Virus record (IMG/VR): IMGVR_UViG_3300032116_001055 | Span: 1 to 28,009 of that record | Strand: one strand, 5' to 3' | DNA length: 28,009 bases | DNA from: a virus | Shown here: in pieces, positions 14,247 to 21,893 of the stretch | Position numbering within the stretch: position 1 is the first letter of the stretch | How the letters are laid out: the number at the start of each line of letters is the position of its first letter | Program-made: the position numbers and the translations under genes | The notes under the pieces: generated by a model | Databases searched by the model: none | What the model was told of the DNA's origin: nothing | The model's input: the letters and a program-made list of their open reading frames with translations, nothing else

Positions 14247-14684
14247 CTAGCTCTGCTTTCGCAATGCCGTGAACCGCCACTCGCTCTGCCACTGGATCAC
14301 CGCATTGCCCGTTGTGTCCTGTCGAGCGTTCCATGCTATTTTGCGCCAGCCGACCTCCCGGCGTAGTCGCGTGATCCTCCACTCGGAGCTATCCATGCCG
14401 CCGCCGTGACACAGGTCGCCCAGCCCCAAGTCGACCGACAGCTTGAGGTCTTCGAGTTGATCCTCGTCGCTGCCAAACAAGTCGACCGTGATTTTGTAGT
14501 CGCGATAGAGCCAACTTTCGGCGTCGGTCGGACCCGGCGATTCGTTGAAGTGCCAGCACAGCAGCGGAAAGCCCTGGTGGTCTTCGGGCGTGCCCTGGAA
14601 TACTCTGCCGCCCAATGCTGAGATTCCAGACAGGCCCGCCATTGCCGTCTGGATCGCCTCAATCGGTTTCGTTGCCGTGCTCAT
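14247..14684 (-). CDS. Tail terminator / tail completion-like protein
   Basis: A 145-residue protein with IEAIQTAMAGLSGISALGGRVFQG, then FPLLCWHF, YRDYKITVDLFGSDEDQLEDL and a C-terminal strand WRFTAL. This is the layout of small siphovirus tail terminator proteins (gpU/DUF3168-like): an N-terminal helix, a strand pair with the xVxDLFG motif, and a helix. It sits immediately upstream of the tail tube-like gene, as in many phages. Such proteins cap the tail tube and form the head-tail junction. Assignment rests on order and layout, not on a catalytic motif. Confidence 0.6.
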   Translation of the reverse strand: MSTATKPIEAIQTAMAGLSGISALGGRVFQGTPEDHQGFPLLCWHFNESPGPTDAESWLYRDYKITVDLFGSDEDQLEDLKLSVDLGLGDLCHGGGMDSSEWRITRLRREVGWRKIAWNARQDTTGNAVIQWQSEWRFTALRKQS

Positions 14685-14694
14685 AGACAGCCCC

Positions 14695-14955
14695 TTAGCT
14701 CATGCCCACTTTGCGCTTCCACCCATCGCCATCGTCGTCTTCTTCGGCTTCATCCGGTGGCATATCGAACTCGCCACCGTAGTCTTCGTCGTGGTAGTGG
14801 TGATAGACCTTGCTCACCTGCTTGGTCGCCGCCTCTTGCCGCCTGCACACGACAGCCATCGCAGCGCCGAAGAATACGCCGGTCGCAAAGCAGCAAGCCG
14901 CGACAGCAGCGACACCAACCCCAAACAATCCGACCGTAATCGCCGTCGTCGTCAC
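14695..14955 (-). CDS. Small single-pass membrane protein with acidic tail (86 aa)
   Basis: It starts at a GTG whose GTGA overlaps the TGA of the upstream gene. Residues about 6-37 form one long hydrophobic segment (GLFGVGVAAVAACCFATGVFF and following). A basic patch (CRRQEAATKQ) and a very acidic C-terminus (EDDDGDG) follow. This topology resembles some phage holins or small inner-membrane proteins, but the position inside the tail module is unusual for a lysis gene and no endolysin is nearby. Function unknown. Confidence 0.6.
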   Translation of the reverse strand: MTTTAITVGLFGVGVAAVAACCFATGVFFGAAMAVVCRRQEAATKQVSKVYHHYHDEDYGGEFDMPPDEAEEDDDGDGWKRKVGMS

Positions 14956-15269
14956 AGCAAAGCCTCCTCGGTTGCCTCTGGATTTTGCTCTACGTCTTTG
15001 AGCTTCATGTCGGCTCGGTGCAGCATCGCGTGAACGGCTTCATAATCCTCTGGCCGATGCAGCAAGATCAGCCGACCCCACTTTTCGTCGTCGGCGTAAA
15101 TCAGTACCTTGCCGCGTGGCACATTCAGCCGCTCTCTGACCGCCAAGTCGATCGGAATCGAGCCGCGTCGGATGCAGAAGTGCTCGGCGACTCGTTCGAT
15201 ATCGCCGACCAGATTCATGATCGAAACCTCGGCCACTTCGACCTCGCGGTCCTTCTTTCGCTTGCCCAT
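14952..15269 (-). CDS. Hypothetical protein (105 aa)
   Basis: A 105-residue protein with a highly charged start (MGKRKKDREVEVAEVSIMNL), a middle part ERLNVPRGKVLIYADDEKWGRLILLHR, and a helical acidic end. It contains no cysteine pattern beyond a single Cys and no membrane segment. It lies between the gp10-like gene and a membrane protein and overlaps the latter by GTGA. In many siphoviruses a small head-tail joining gene occupies this slot, but I see no motif to support that. Confidence 0.65.
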   Translation of the reverse strand: MGKRKKDREVEVAEVSIMNLVGDIERVAEHFCIRRGSIPIDLAVRERLNVPRGKVLIYADDEKWGRLILLHRPEDYEAVHAMLHRADMKLKDVEQNPEATEEALL

Positions 15270-15296
15270 CGACTTTCCTTACTGCCCGCCGACTGA

Positions 15297-15788
15297 CTAT
15301 GTTCTTGCCACCACCGCAGCGATATCGTTCGGGATTCGTCGGACTCGCTGCATCACAAATTGCCTGATCGTGTCGAATGACCCACGGAACGGCGGCATCA
15401 ATTCGTCTTCGCTATGCGTGCCGCCGTGATTACCTGCGGCCCCCATGCTCTTGCGAACCCACTCGGTAATCAGCGGATCGCCGGGAAGCCAGCCAATCAC
15501 TTGGCCGCCCGCGACATAGGGGCTACCGAACTCAAGATGAGCCACGTAGTCGATATCGCTGCCAACCGCAGCAATCAGGCTAGCAGGCGAAGCGAGAACG
15601 GCGTGGACCTGCCGCTTGGCGTCACCTGTGTCGACCGGCATCCGGCGCTTGACCTGCTTCATCCAGACGGTCGCGATCTCGTTGAGGCAATCGGCCAGAG
15701 CCCGATGGACTCGCTCGGTGATCTGCCTGAGCCTACGCTCGGCAGCGCGATCGACAGCGGCGTCGAATTGACACTTGATCTGAAACAT
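15297..15788 (-). CDS. HK97 gp10-like neck / tail completion protein
   Basis: A 163-residue protein with an N-terminal helical region (AAERRLRQITERVHRALADC), then the family signature RRMPVDTGDAKRQV (about 48-61) and SDIDYVAHLEFGSP (about 77-90). The pair 'PVDTG...' and 'YA..hEfG' is typical of HK97 gp10-like proteins, which complete the neck or tail connector of siphoviruses. The downstream segment with a G-rich loop (GAAGNHGGTHS) is longer than usual. A weak GAGGG site lies upstream of the ATG. Confidence 0.8.
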   Translation of the reverse strand: MFQIKCQFDAAVDRAAERRLRQITERVHRALADCLNEIATVWMKQVKRRMPVDTGDAKRQVHAVLASPASLIAAVGSDIDYVAHLEFGSPYVAGGQVIGWLPGDPLITEWVRKSMGAAGNHGGTHSEDELMPPFRGSFDTIRQFVMQRVRRIPNDIAAVVART

Positions 15789-15800
15789 GATCGACCCTCA

Positions 15801-15814
15801 CGCAACAAGTTGCG
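15801..15814 (-). repeat. 14-bp palindrome, copy 4
   Basis: Coding strand CGCAACTTGTTGCG, exactly 2 nt after the TAG of the 123-aa gene, in the 28-bp gap before the gp10-like start. Confidence 0.9.
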
Positions 15815-15816
15815 GG

Positions 15817-16188
15817 CTAAGTTGCCGACCTGCGAAGAAACGCCACCTTGAGTTTGCGGGCATTGGCCGGATCGCGCGTCGAGATCACCAGCCAGCTTGT
15901 CGATGATCCAGTCTCGTCGGTGATCGTCAGCCGATCGCCCAGTCCGTCCGACTGCGAAGCTCCCGGCCTGATATCGGTCCCAGCCGGAAAATAAGCCATC
16001 GCGTCGAACTCGATATCCGTGCCGTATTCCTTGGTCGACTTGCGCGCGTCGCGCGGATGCAAGGCGCAGGCCACCGCCGACATGCCATTCACAGCCGCCA
16101 GCGTCGCCTTGCGAACACCCGTTGCCGACTGCGAGACGGTCGGACGAGAAACAGCCGCCGTGAAGTTCATCCTGCGGAGAGCGGGCAT
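15817..16188 (-). CDS. Probable head completion / head-tail joining protein (123 aa)
   Basis: A 123-residue, beta-rich protein. YGTDIEFDAMAYFPAGTDIRPG in the middle, then GDRLTITDETG and a C-terminal strand series (SWLVISTRDPA, KLKVAFLRR), resemble small stopper or joining proteins that have a short beta barrel. It is TAATG-coupled to the tail tube-like copy A upstream and lies next to the gp10-like gene. Position and fold type favour a neck role. No single signature residue makes this certain. Confidence 0.5.
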   Translation of the reverse strand: MPALRRMNFTAAVSRPTVSQSATGVRKATLAAVNGMSAVACALHPRDARKSTKEYGTDIEFDAMAYFPAGTDIRPGASQSDGLGDRLTITDETGSSTSWLVISTRDPANARKLKVAFLRRSAT

Positions 16189-16775
16189 TAGACACCCACC
16201 TTGCCGAGCAACTGCCCGTCAGCCTTGGTTGCATCCGTCACGCACTTGAACGTGCAGTCGAAAACCCGATCGGCAGTCACGCTGCCGAACTGAACTTCGC
16301 CAATGTCACTGACCGTGGCCTTGAAGAATGTCACGTCGTCGCGCGTGCCATCGCCGTCGAGCGGATGCAGCACAAGCTCGCCGCCAACCGTGCCGCCCTT
16401 GGCCCCAGGTCCGTAGCCAACGTGCAGCGTCTCGGTCACGCGGTTGCCGAACTGGTAGACCGCTTGCACGACCGCCATTGTCTTCTCGGCGAATCGGCAC
16501 TTGACCTCGGCCATGTCGCCGACATAGATCAAGTCGACGCCGTGCTCGCCGTACTCGTCGACCTTGCGGTCCCGCAATTGCGGCTTGATCGACATACTGA
16601 CGCCGCCCATCGTGTGACCGCAGGCCACGGAGCGATACGTCACCTTGCACGGCCCAGACTCGATTCGAGACAAGTCGCCGCCGACTTGCGACAGTGAGCT
16701 AGGCGTAGAGACTCCCACGAGGTCGGCAACGAATGTCCGCCTGCTGCGAATCACCGGAATCATCGCTGCCAGCAT
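16188..16775 (-). CDS. Tail tube-like protein, copy A (paralogue)
   Basis: A 195-residue protein whose residues 29-195 align without large gaps with the major tail protein at 13653-14174. Shared stretches include GPCKVTY, SVACGHTMGGV, RKVDEYGEH, LVLHPLDG and GEVQFGSV. The two differ mainly in a 12-residue loop (NRVTETLHVGYG here) and in an extra 28-residue basic N-terminal extension (VIRSRRTFVADLV). It lies on the head side of the neck genes, about 2 kb upstream of the other copy. It could be a second tube subunit, a neck ring or a decoration on the connector. The duplication itself is seen directly; the role is inference. Confidence 0.7.
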   Translation of the reverse strand: MLAAMIPVIRSRRTFVADLVGVSTPSSLSQVGGDLSRIESGPCKVTYRSVACGHTMGGVSMSIKPQLRDRKVDEYGEHGVDLIYVGDMAEVKCRFAEKTMAVVQAVYQFGNRVTETLHVGYGPGAKGGTVGGELVLHPLDGDGTRDDVTFFKATVSDIGEVQFGSVTADRVFDCTFKCVTDATKADGQLLGKVGV

Positions 16776-16777
16776 GT

Positions 16778-17842
16778 TTAGACCTCCACATCGCGAGTAA
16801 TCACCGCTCGGTCAGTGCAGGCATTGCCATCAATCGTCGCCGCGACATGCACCACCACGGCATCGCCCAACGAGATCAGGCTCGTCGCTTCGTTGTACTT
16901 GTAGACGCCCGCGATCACGCTCGTCATGTTCGAGGTTGTGATGAGGTCGGCACCGGCTCGCGTGTAGACTCGGATCGTCGGGGTGCCCGAGATACCACTC
17001 GTGACAGGCGACCCGTTCTTGAACCAGATCACCGTGTACTCGTCCTGGTCGTTGACCTCATCGCGCGTCAGCTTGATGTCGGCGTAGTAGATATCCGCCA
17101 ACGTGTCGGTCTTGGCCTTGATCGCAGCAATTTCGGTGTCGACATAATCGTCGATCGCATCGAGCTTGCTGTTGACTGTCGAGAACAAGGCTGCGATATC
17201 GCTGGCATCAGCCGGATCGCTCGGCAGATTGTCCGTCTTCGCCTTGATCGCAGCCACTTCGGTGTCAATATAGGCCGCAATCGTCGCCAGTGTGGCCTCG
17301 GTCGCCGGGCTCGACGGAATGGTGTCAGTCTTGGCTTTGATCGCCGCGACCTCGGTGTCGATATAGCCCGCGATCGTGGTGATCCCAGACTGAGCGGTCG
17401 CCAGCGCCGAAGCGGTTGCCATGTTGGCCTGAATCTCAGTCACCGCATCGGCGTTCAATGACGCCGCCGTGATCGCATCCGTGTCGATCGCCTTAACCTG
17501 CGAGTCCATGTAGTCCGTGCCAGCGACCAGCGTGTCGTAGATCATTGCCGGAACGACCATGAAGTCAGCCCAGACAGGCAAGTGCGTTGCCGAATCGTGA
17601 ACCAGAACCCGCAGCACGCCGAGCGTCGCGGTGTCGGTCGCATCCAGATGCACGCGGTAATAGCCGCGCGCGTCATAGGCAATCGCGGTTGCTGAATTGC
17701 GGGCAGCCTGTGCGGCCCCGTCTTTGCTGACGTAGACCGTCATCGAGCCAGCCAGCCCAGCCTCGGCAGTCACGCCATCGGTCGCATCGAGAAACGGGCC
17801 AAGCAGAATGTAGCGAGCCGTCGATTGCTTCAAGAGTTTCAT
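16778..17842 (-). CDS. Fibre-like protein with YIDTEVAAIKAKTD repeats (354 aa)
   Basis: The N-terminal 95 residues look like a beta-sandwich domain (LLGPFLDATDG, SMTVYVSKDG, GYYRVHLDATDTATLG). Three near-identical repeats of YIDTEVAAIKAKTD follow at residues 160-173, 191-204 and 233-246. Such repeats usually form trimeric coiled-coil stalks in phage fibres. The C-terminal 100 residues are again beta-rich (YTVIWFKNGSPVTSG, GVYKYNEATSL). The gene lies two bases after the Calx-beta gene and two bases before the tail tube-like copy A. A head-fibre or neck-whisker role is plausible from position. Receptor binding cannot be shown. Confidence 0.65.
   Translation of the reverse strand: MKLLKQSTARYILLGPFLDATDGVTAEAGLAGSMTVYVSKDGAAQAARNSATAIAYDARGYYRVHLDATDTATLGVLRVLVHDSATHLPVWADFMVVPAMIYDTLVAGTDYMDSQVKAIDTDAITAASLNADAVTEIQANMATASALATAQSGITTIAGYIDTEVAAIKAKTDTIPSSPATEATLATIAAYIDTEVAAIKAKTDNLPSDPADASDIAALFSTVNSKLDAIDDYVDTEIAAIKAKTDTLADIYYADIKLTRDEVNDQDEYTVIWFKNGSPVTSGISGTPTIRVYTRAGADLITTSNMTSVIAGVYKYNEATSLISLGDAVVVHVAATIDGNACTDRAVITRDVEV
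17105..17365 (-). repeat. Coding repeats (YIDTEVAAIKAKTD x3)
   Basis: Three copies of a 42-nt coding unit are separated by 17 and 28 codons. They are visible at the protein level and partly at the DNA level, with different synonymous codons, so they are an old, protein-selected repeat rather than a recent DNA expansion. Confidence 0.85.
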
Positions 17843-17844
17843 GA

Positions 17845-18894
17845 TTAGCCTGCCCTCATGCGTTGATATGCTGCCTGGATTGCCGGAATTGAAACAGCCG
17901 TAGCATCGTCGTCTGTAATCGTAATCGTAACCTGTTGCGTGCCGTTTTCGGCTGGCGTTTGGCCGTAAGTGCTCGTGATGCTCGTGATTTCGACAATGAT
18001 CGTTAGATCGCCTTCACTCAAGGCGTTGTCGAGGGCCGTGATTTCGATCGAGCCTGACGTGATGCCAACTCCCCCATTAGCCCACATGCCCGGCATCACA
18101 ATCGAGGTTGTGCTGACCGAATAGTGCTCGTCCTGAACCGCCGTACCGCCAAACCCCAGGTTGACGGTTGTTTCGCCCCAGTCTGCATTGTCCTGGATGG
18201 CCGTCACGACGCTCACGCCGCCATTTTCAGCAATGGTCAACGGGCTGCCAGATAGAGATACAGTCGCGGGAGCGCCATGCTGGAGCACGGTCACTGTAAT
18301 CGAAATGAGCGTGCCGACGCTCTCGCTATAGATCGAAAATGTGTCTTGGGGGGATAGTTCTCTGATGCCGATATACTCAACATCAAACACGCCTGCCGAT
18401 GGACTTGTAACACTGACGATCGTCGAGGCCGCAAGTGTATTGATCGCAGACGCGATCGCGGCCGCGCCTCCGCTCACGGCAATTGCTGCCGTATTCATGC
18501 CTCCAACCGCAGGCATTATGAGAATAAACTCTCCCGTGTCGCCTGAGATCGTGATTCTATGAATCGCGTTTTGAGATTCAGAGCCGGTCTGAATCGACTC
18601 CACGCCAATCGAGCCATCAATGGCTAGCGTGCTGTTGGCTGCCGTAAACGGCAATATATTGGTGTTCGATAGATCGTGAACAAACTCAACGGTGAAGCCG
18701 TCCGTAAAGTTTCCAGATACCACAGATCGCCCGCCACCAATTCCAGGACAGCTATTGATCGAAGTTGCCAGGGCGGCGGCGTCGCCGTTGTACTGGTGAT
18801 AGTCCGTAGCTGGCGAACCGCCGCTGTCGTAGGCGGGCCTCCAGCTACCAGAAATAGGCACGCCGCTAAACGTGAATTTGATGATTTCATTCAT
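17845..18894 (-). CDS. Virion surface-type protein with Calx-beta domain (349 aa)
   Basis: Residues about 208-335 show the Calx-beta pattern: PLTIAENGG, then VNLGFGGTAVQDEHYSVS, SIEITALDNALSEGDLTIIV and VTITITDDD. The acidic loops usually bind calcium and mediate adhesion. The first 200 residues contain two related beta units (about 4-92 and 112-195), each with a strand, an 'AIASAIN' type helix and a 'V.V......F.VE' strand pair. The gene sits between the connector and the fibre-like gene. It is likely displayed on the head or neck. Acquisition from a bacterial adhesin is possible. Confidence 0.7.
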   Translation of the reverse strand: MNEIIKFTFSGVPISGSWRPAYDSGGSPATDYHQYNGDAAALATSINSCPGIGGGRSVVSGNFTDGFTVEFVHDLSNTNILPFTAANSTLAIDGSIGVESIQTGSESQNAIHRITISGDTGEFILIMPAVGGMNTAAIAVSGGAAAIASAINTLAASTIVSVTSPSAGVFDVEYIGIRELSPQDTFSIYSESVGTLISITVTVLQHGAPATVSLSGSPLTIAENGGVSVVTAIQDNADWGETTVNLGFGGTAVQDEHYSVSTTSIVMPGMWANGGVGITSGSIEITALDNALSEGDLTIIVEITSITSTYGQTPAENGTQQVTITITDDDATAVSIPAIQAAYQRMRAG

Positions 18895-18950
18895 GCGTCA
18901 ACCACCACGATAGATCACTGACCACTTGGATTGCATTGGCCGATAGGCAA

Positions 18951-19439
18951 CTACTCGGCTGCTGGCTCAGCGACCGGCTCGGTCGTCGGCTCTGGCTCAC
19001 TCACCGGCTCAATCACTGGCTCCGGCTCCGGCTCATTGTCAGCCGCCACGATCGCCGCCACCTGCTCGTCAATCTGCCGTTGAATGTCGGCCACGCTGGC
19101 GGTCATGGTGTTCACGTTCATTCCGGCCCCGGCAACGTCCTGCTTGTACATGCCGACTGCCTGCGTGTTATTCACGACTTCGGCCATCAATAAGCCCTCG
19201 GCGACTCCCAGTGCAGTCTTCTCGCCTTGCAGTTCGGCGATCTTGAGTTCGATCTCACGCTGCTTGGCGCGGTTGCCGTCGAGTGATTCACCGGACTTTG
19301 CCAGCGAGTTCTCCGTCTCGAACAGTCGCGACTCGGCCACCGCCAGCGCGGTCTTCGCTTCCTCAAGTTGCACCTTGGGGAACACGATCGAAGCCTCAAG
19401 TGCCGCCAAGTAATCTCGCATCGCCTGTGTCGCTGGCAT
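18951..19439 (-). CDS. Coiled-coil protein with Glu-Pro-rich tail (162 aa)
   Basis: Residues about 20-85 are heptad-like (VQLEEAKTALAVAESRLFETE, IELKIAELQGEKTAL). A short Gly/Met-rich segment follows, then a tail of repeated EP/VxEP units (EPEPEPVIEPVSEPEPTT and following). The Pro-Glu tail is likely extended and flexible. There is no membrane segment. A clean AGGAG site lies upstream and ATCATG surrounds the start. It lies between the head-tail connector and the Calx-beta gene. It may be a structural linker or decoration anchor; no family is recognised. Confidence 0.7.
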   Translation of the reverse strand: MPATQAMRDYLAALEASIVFPKVQLEEAKTALAVAESRLFETENSLAKSGESLDGNRAKQREIELKIAELQGEKTALGVAEGLLMAEVVNNTQAVGMYKQDVAGAGMNVNTMTASVADIQRQIDEQVAAIVAADNEPEPEPVIEPVSEPEPTTEPVAEPAAE

Positions 19440-19451
19440 GATCTGCTCCTG

Positions 19452-20033
19452 TTAGCTGGAAACTCGATAGCGGTTTAGAATCGCTTCGGCCTGAGCGGGA
19501 ATCCCGCCAGCCGTAAGCTCCTTTTGATAGTAGTCGTTCCGGTCGCCAAGGTCTTCTTGAGCGAGTTCGTTTTGGATTCCGCCACCCGCAAGCTGCTTGG
19601 CTCGCGTGTAGAGGTCGGCCACGATGATGTTCGCGGCGTGAACCACGTCCTTTGGCAGCGTCGCATAGCCCGCCGAGTAGACGACCTTAATGTTCCGCCT
19701 GCCCTCGGACCAGACGCCGGTCGTGTGAAAGATCAAGCCCGGCTCGGCGTCGAGATAATAGTCCTCGGCGTCCTCGTCGTTGTCTGGATCGAAATCCCAG
19801 CCAGCATCGACATTGACCGACGTGACGCTAATCACCGGATAGTTCGCCAGCCGGATGAAGTCGCGGCCATTGCCGTCGAGGCGCTCGGTGTAACTGGTCG
19901 ACTCCAGGCTTCGGCCCAAGAATCGCTTCACCATGTCGTCGGCATACAGAATCAGCGCAGCCAGCAGCGTGTCGTCGCCGCTGCCGGAGATTCCGATGTA
20001 CTGCTTGACGTTCGTCGAGTTGGTCAGCGACAT
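19452..20033 (-). CDS. Head-tail connector protein (gp6-like)
   Basis: A 193-residue protein with the gp6-like pattern: a start with NVKQYIGISGSGDDTLLAALI, then helix ADDMVKRFLGRSLES, the strand segment YTERLDGNGRDFIRLANYPV followed by ISVTSVNVD, and an aromatic/Gly turn VVYSAGYATLPKDVVHAANII. These are hallmarks of the Phage_connect_1/gp6 family, which forms the ring under the portal. The start overlaps the upstream gene by 10 nt. A DE-rich loop (DFDPDNDEDAEDYYLD) is an insertion compared with short members. Its place downstream of the capsid gene fits HK97-like order, but about 6 kb of extra genes separate them. Confidence 0.85.
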   Translation of the reverse strand: MSLTNSTNVKQYIGISGSGDDTLLAALILYADDMVKRFLGRSLESTSYTERLDGNGRDFIRLANYPVISVTSVNVDAGWDFDPDNDEDAEDYYLDAEPGLIFHTTGVWSEGRRNIKVVYSAGYATLPKDVVHAANIIVADLYTRAKQLAGGGIQNELAQEDLGDRNDYYQKELTAGGIPAQAEAILNRYRVSS

Positions 20034-20341
20034 AGAGCTTCAACGAGTTCGACGAACAGCCGAATCGTGTCCGGCGTCGTCTGGGTGTGGAAGGTCAGCG
20101 TGCGGCTCGTCCCCTGAGCCTGCTCGGGATAAGCCCGCAGGCTCTTGCCGAGCGACTTCGCCATTTCCTCTAGCTTGTGATTCGGGTACTTCAAAATCGC
20201 GAGCGTGATTTTCTCGGCCTGAGAAAGCTCAGCGGCCTCCGCAACTTGTTGCGTGCCCGAATCGACCTCACCGGAGAGCACTCTGCCCCTTGTGCTCTCA
20301 CGGCGGGCCGGTGTTTTGGTCTTTTCCTGATCTTCGCTCAC
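20024..20341 (-). CDS. Small hypothetical protein (105 aa, GTG start)
   Basis: The GTG start at 20341 overlaps the TGA of the GT4 gene as GTGA, and the 3' end overlaps the connector start by 10 nt. Both support this reading rather than a longer ATG-started frame. The N-terminal 35 residues are charged and disordered-looking (VSEDQEKTKTPARRESTRGR). One copy of the 14-bp palindrome lies here in frame and encodes T-Q-Q-V-A at residues 30-34. The rest (about 38-105) has a helix SQAEKITLAILKYPNHKLEEM, an alternating strand LTFHTQTT and a final helix TIRLFVELVEAL. Function unknown. Confidence 0.6.
   Translation of the reverse strand: MSEDQEKTKTPARRESTRGRVLSGEVDSGTQQVAEAAELSQAEKITLAILKYPNHKLEEMAKSLGKSLRAYPEQAQGTSRTLTFHTQTTPDTIRLFVELVEALCR
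20240..20253 (-). repeat. 14-bp palindrome, copy 5 (intragenic)
   Basis: Coding strand CGCAACAAGTTGCG inside the 105-aa gene, in a low-complexity linker. It starts at codon position 2, unlike the copies after stop codons, and is followed by GAG as in copies 2 and 7. Confidence 0.9.
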
Positions 20342-21366
20342 GATATCGACTCCACGACCTCGATCAGTTTCCTGCCGCATTTTTCCCAGGTGAAGTGCTC
20401 GCGAATCCGCCGCGCCGCCTTGCGGCCCCTGGCTAGCGCTTGCTGCCAATCGCTCATCACCTTGCCCATCTGCAAAGCGAGATCGTAGGTATCTGGCGTC
20501 GCAAGCTGAGCCTGGAGTTGATAGCTCCGCTCAAGCGCTTCATCGACGCCGGTCCAACTCCAGTCTTCCCACTTGAGGTCGTACTTGATTGGATATCCTA
20601 CAAGTTCATCTGGCGGGGCGAGGTCCAGCATTGCGGTCGCTGGCGTGTAGACGCATGGCAGGCCAGTTGCCATCGCTTCGCCGAGTGTGAGCCCAAAGCC
20701 TTCGCCGACGCTCGGAAACGCAAAGGCGTGCGAATGGGCGTAGATACCGGCCAACTCCGTGGCAGGCACTCGTCGCGAGTCGAAAATGATGTTCCCGATC
20801 CGCTTAATGCCCGGTGGCTGGTCGTGCTCGCCCTGCGGGAATGTGGTCTTGAGGTACAGTTCACAGTTGGGAGAATCGGCAAACGCCCGCCATGCCTCAA
20901 GCACATGCAGCGGACCCTTGCGGGCGTTCGGAGCCCCTAGCCACAGGAACCTGAATGGCCTGTGCTTCGGCCCGCCGTAGATCGGCCTCCGCTTGGCGTC
21001 ATTGCGATCGACATACCGGAACAGGTCGCTGTCGACCCCGAGCGGCACATGATAGATCGGCTTGCCCGGCAGCAGCTTGCGGAACGGTTCGACCAGAAAG
21101 CTCGCGGTTAGGCAAACGGCGTCGGCCCGTTCGAGTATCCGAAAGCACTCAGGAAGCTGCGAAGCCTCCCAGGCCGCGTATGCGATATTTTTCTTTCCGG
21201 GCACAGGCTCAAACATGTGCGGCGGCGTGACGTGAAAAGCCACGTCAGATGAAGCGTCCATCACAACCCCTAGTCGCTCGCACGCCTCTTTTGCTTTCGA
21301 GTTGTGTATCGAGTACCCGTAGGAATTGCCCACGCCAAAATAATCAGTGACCCAGTGAAGCTTCAC
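20338..21366 (-). CDS. Glycosyltransferase, GT4 family (GT-B fold)
   Basis: A 342-residue protein from a GTG start at 21366 that overlaps the HNH stop as GTGA. An upstream in-frame ATG lies inside the HNH gene and is rejected. It has KLHWVTDYFGVGNSYGYSIH at the N-terminus, a mid-protein strand RFLWLGAPNARKGPLHVLEA that starts the nucleotide-sugar domain, and PSVGEGFGLTLGEAMATGLP at about 217-236. That last stretch is the E-x7-E signature of GT4 retaining transferases. It likely adds a sugar from an NDP- or GDP-sugar. It sits in a four-gene, start-stop-overlapping run with a GT2, a membrane protein and an HNH nuclease. Confidence 0.9.
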   Translation of the reverse strand: MKLHWVTDYFGVGNSYGYSIHNSKAKEACERLGVVMDASSDVAFHVTPPHMFEPVPGKKNIAYAAWEASQLPECFRILERADAVCLTASFLVEPFRKLLPGKPIYHVPLGVDSDLFRYVDRNDAKRRPIYGGPKHRPFRFLWLGAPNARKGPLHVLEAWRAFADSPNCELYLKTTFPQGEHDQPPGIKRIGNIIFDSRRVPATELAGIYAHSHAFAFPSVGEGFGLTLGEAMATGLPCVYTPATAMLDLAPPDELVGYPIKYDLKWEDWSWTGVDEALERSYQLQAQLATPDTYDLALQMGKVMSDWQQALARGRKAARRIREHFTWEKCGRKLIEVVESIS

Positions 21367-21893
21367 GCTATAACCCTCCACGCCTTTCCGACCTTGATTC
21401 GCGACGCAATGCTCTTTGAGACACCAAGCCACCTGGATATGAAGTCAACGGACCCGTAGCCGCTATGCCTCAAGAAAAAACGCTTAATCAGTGCAGCCAC
21501 TTCGTTGCTTATCGTTGCCTTGTGGTGCCGCTCGGCTCTCGGTATCGTTCCGTGCTTGACTCGATCGCGGTTGTTCTCGGCAATGGTGCCCCAGGCAAGA
21601 TTCTCAAGCCTGTTGTCTTTCTGATTGCCATTCAAATGCCTGCACACCATGCCGACTGGCCTCGGGCCGACAAATGAACAGAGCACGAGCCGGTGAACGT
21701 AGGCGTGTTTTTCGACGTACCGGCCATCTTGACGGCCACACAAAGTCACCTGCGGGTATCCACGGCAATCTGGAGAGCATGAAATCTCTCTGTCGCCATG
21801 AAAAACACGGCCTTCTTTTGTCACGAAGTAGCTAGAAAATCCAGCTATCTCGACGGCATCGCCTGCCTTGACTTGATCTTCTAGCAGCTTCAT
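21363..21893 (-). CDS. HNH homing-type endonuclease (NUMOD4/HNH_3-like)
   Basis: A 176-residue protein. Residues 15-33 (EIAGFSSYFVTKEGRVFHG) match the NUMOD4 start 'pipgyeg.Y.vS..G.v.s'. Residues 66-102 hold the HNH_3 core: VHRLVLCSFVG, CRHLNGN, KDNRLENLAWGT, with His67 and His86 and the Asn residues near 88-98 in the expected places. Residues about 125-175 (KATISNEVAALIKRFF, then WLGVSKSIASRIKVGKAW) form a helix-turn-helix DNA-binding tail. Such enzymes cut DNA and spread by recombination. It is ATGA/GTGA-coupled to both neighbours, so it does not look freshly inserted. Confidence 0.88.
   Translation of the reverse strand: MKLLEDQVKAGDAVEIAGFSSYFVTKEGRVFHGDREISCSPDCRGYPQVTLCGRQDGRYVEKHAYVHRLVLCSFVGPRPVGMVCRHLNGNQKDNRLENLAWGTIAENNRDRVKHGTIPRAERHHKATISNEVAALIKRFFLRHSGYGSVDFISRWLGVSKSIASRIKVGKAWRVIA

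Noticed and set aside
14174-14247. Inverted repeats GATCGG/CCGATC and CCCTGTC/GACAAGGG in the gap before the tail tube-like gene
   Set aside because: Short, bulged stems with long separation are expected by chance in this sequence. No T tract follows, so I do not call a terminator.
17105-17365. Tandem DNA repeat or recombination site
   Set aside because: The repeats are protein-level units with differing codons and unequal spacing, so they are a coding feature.
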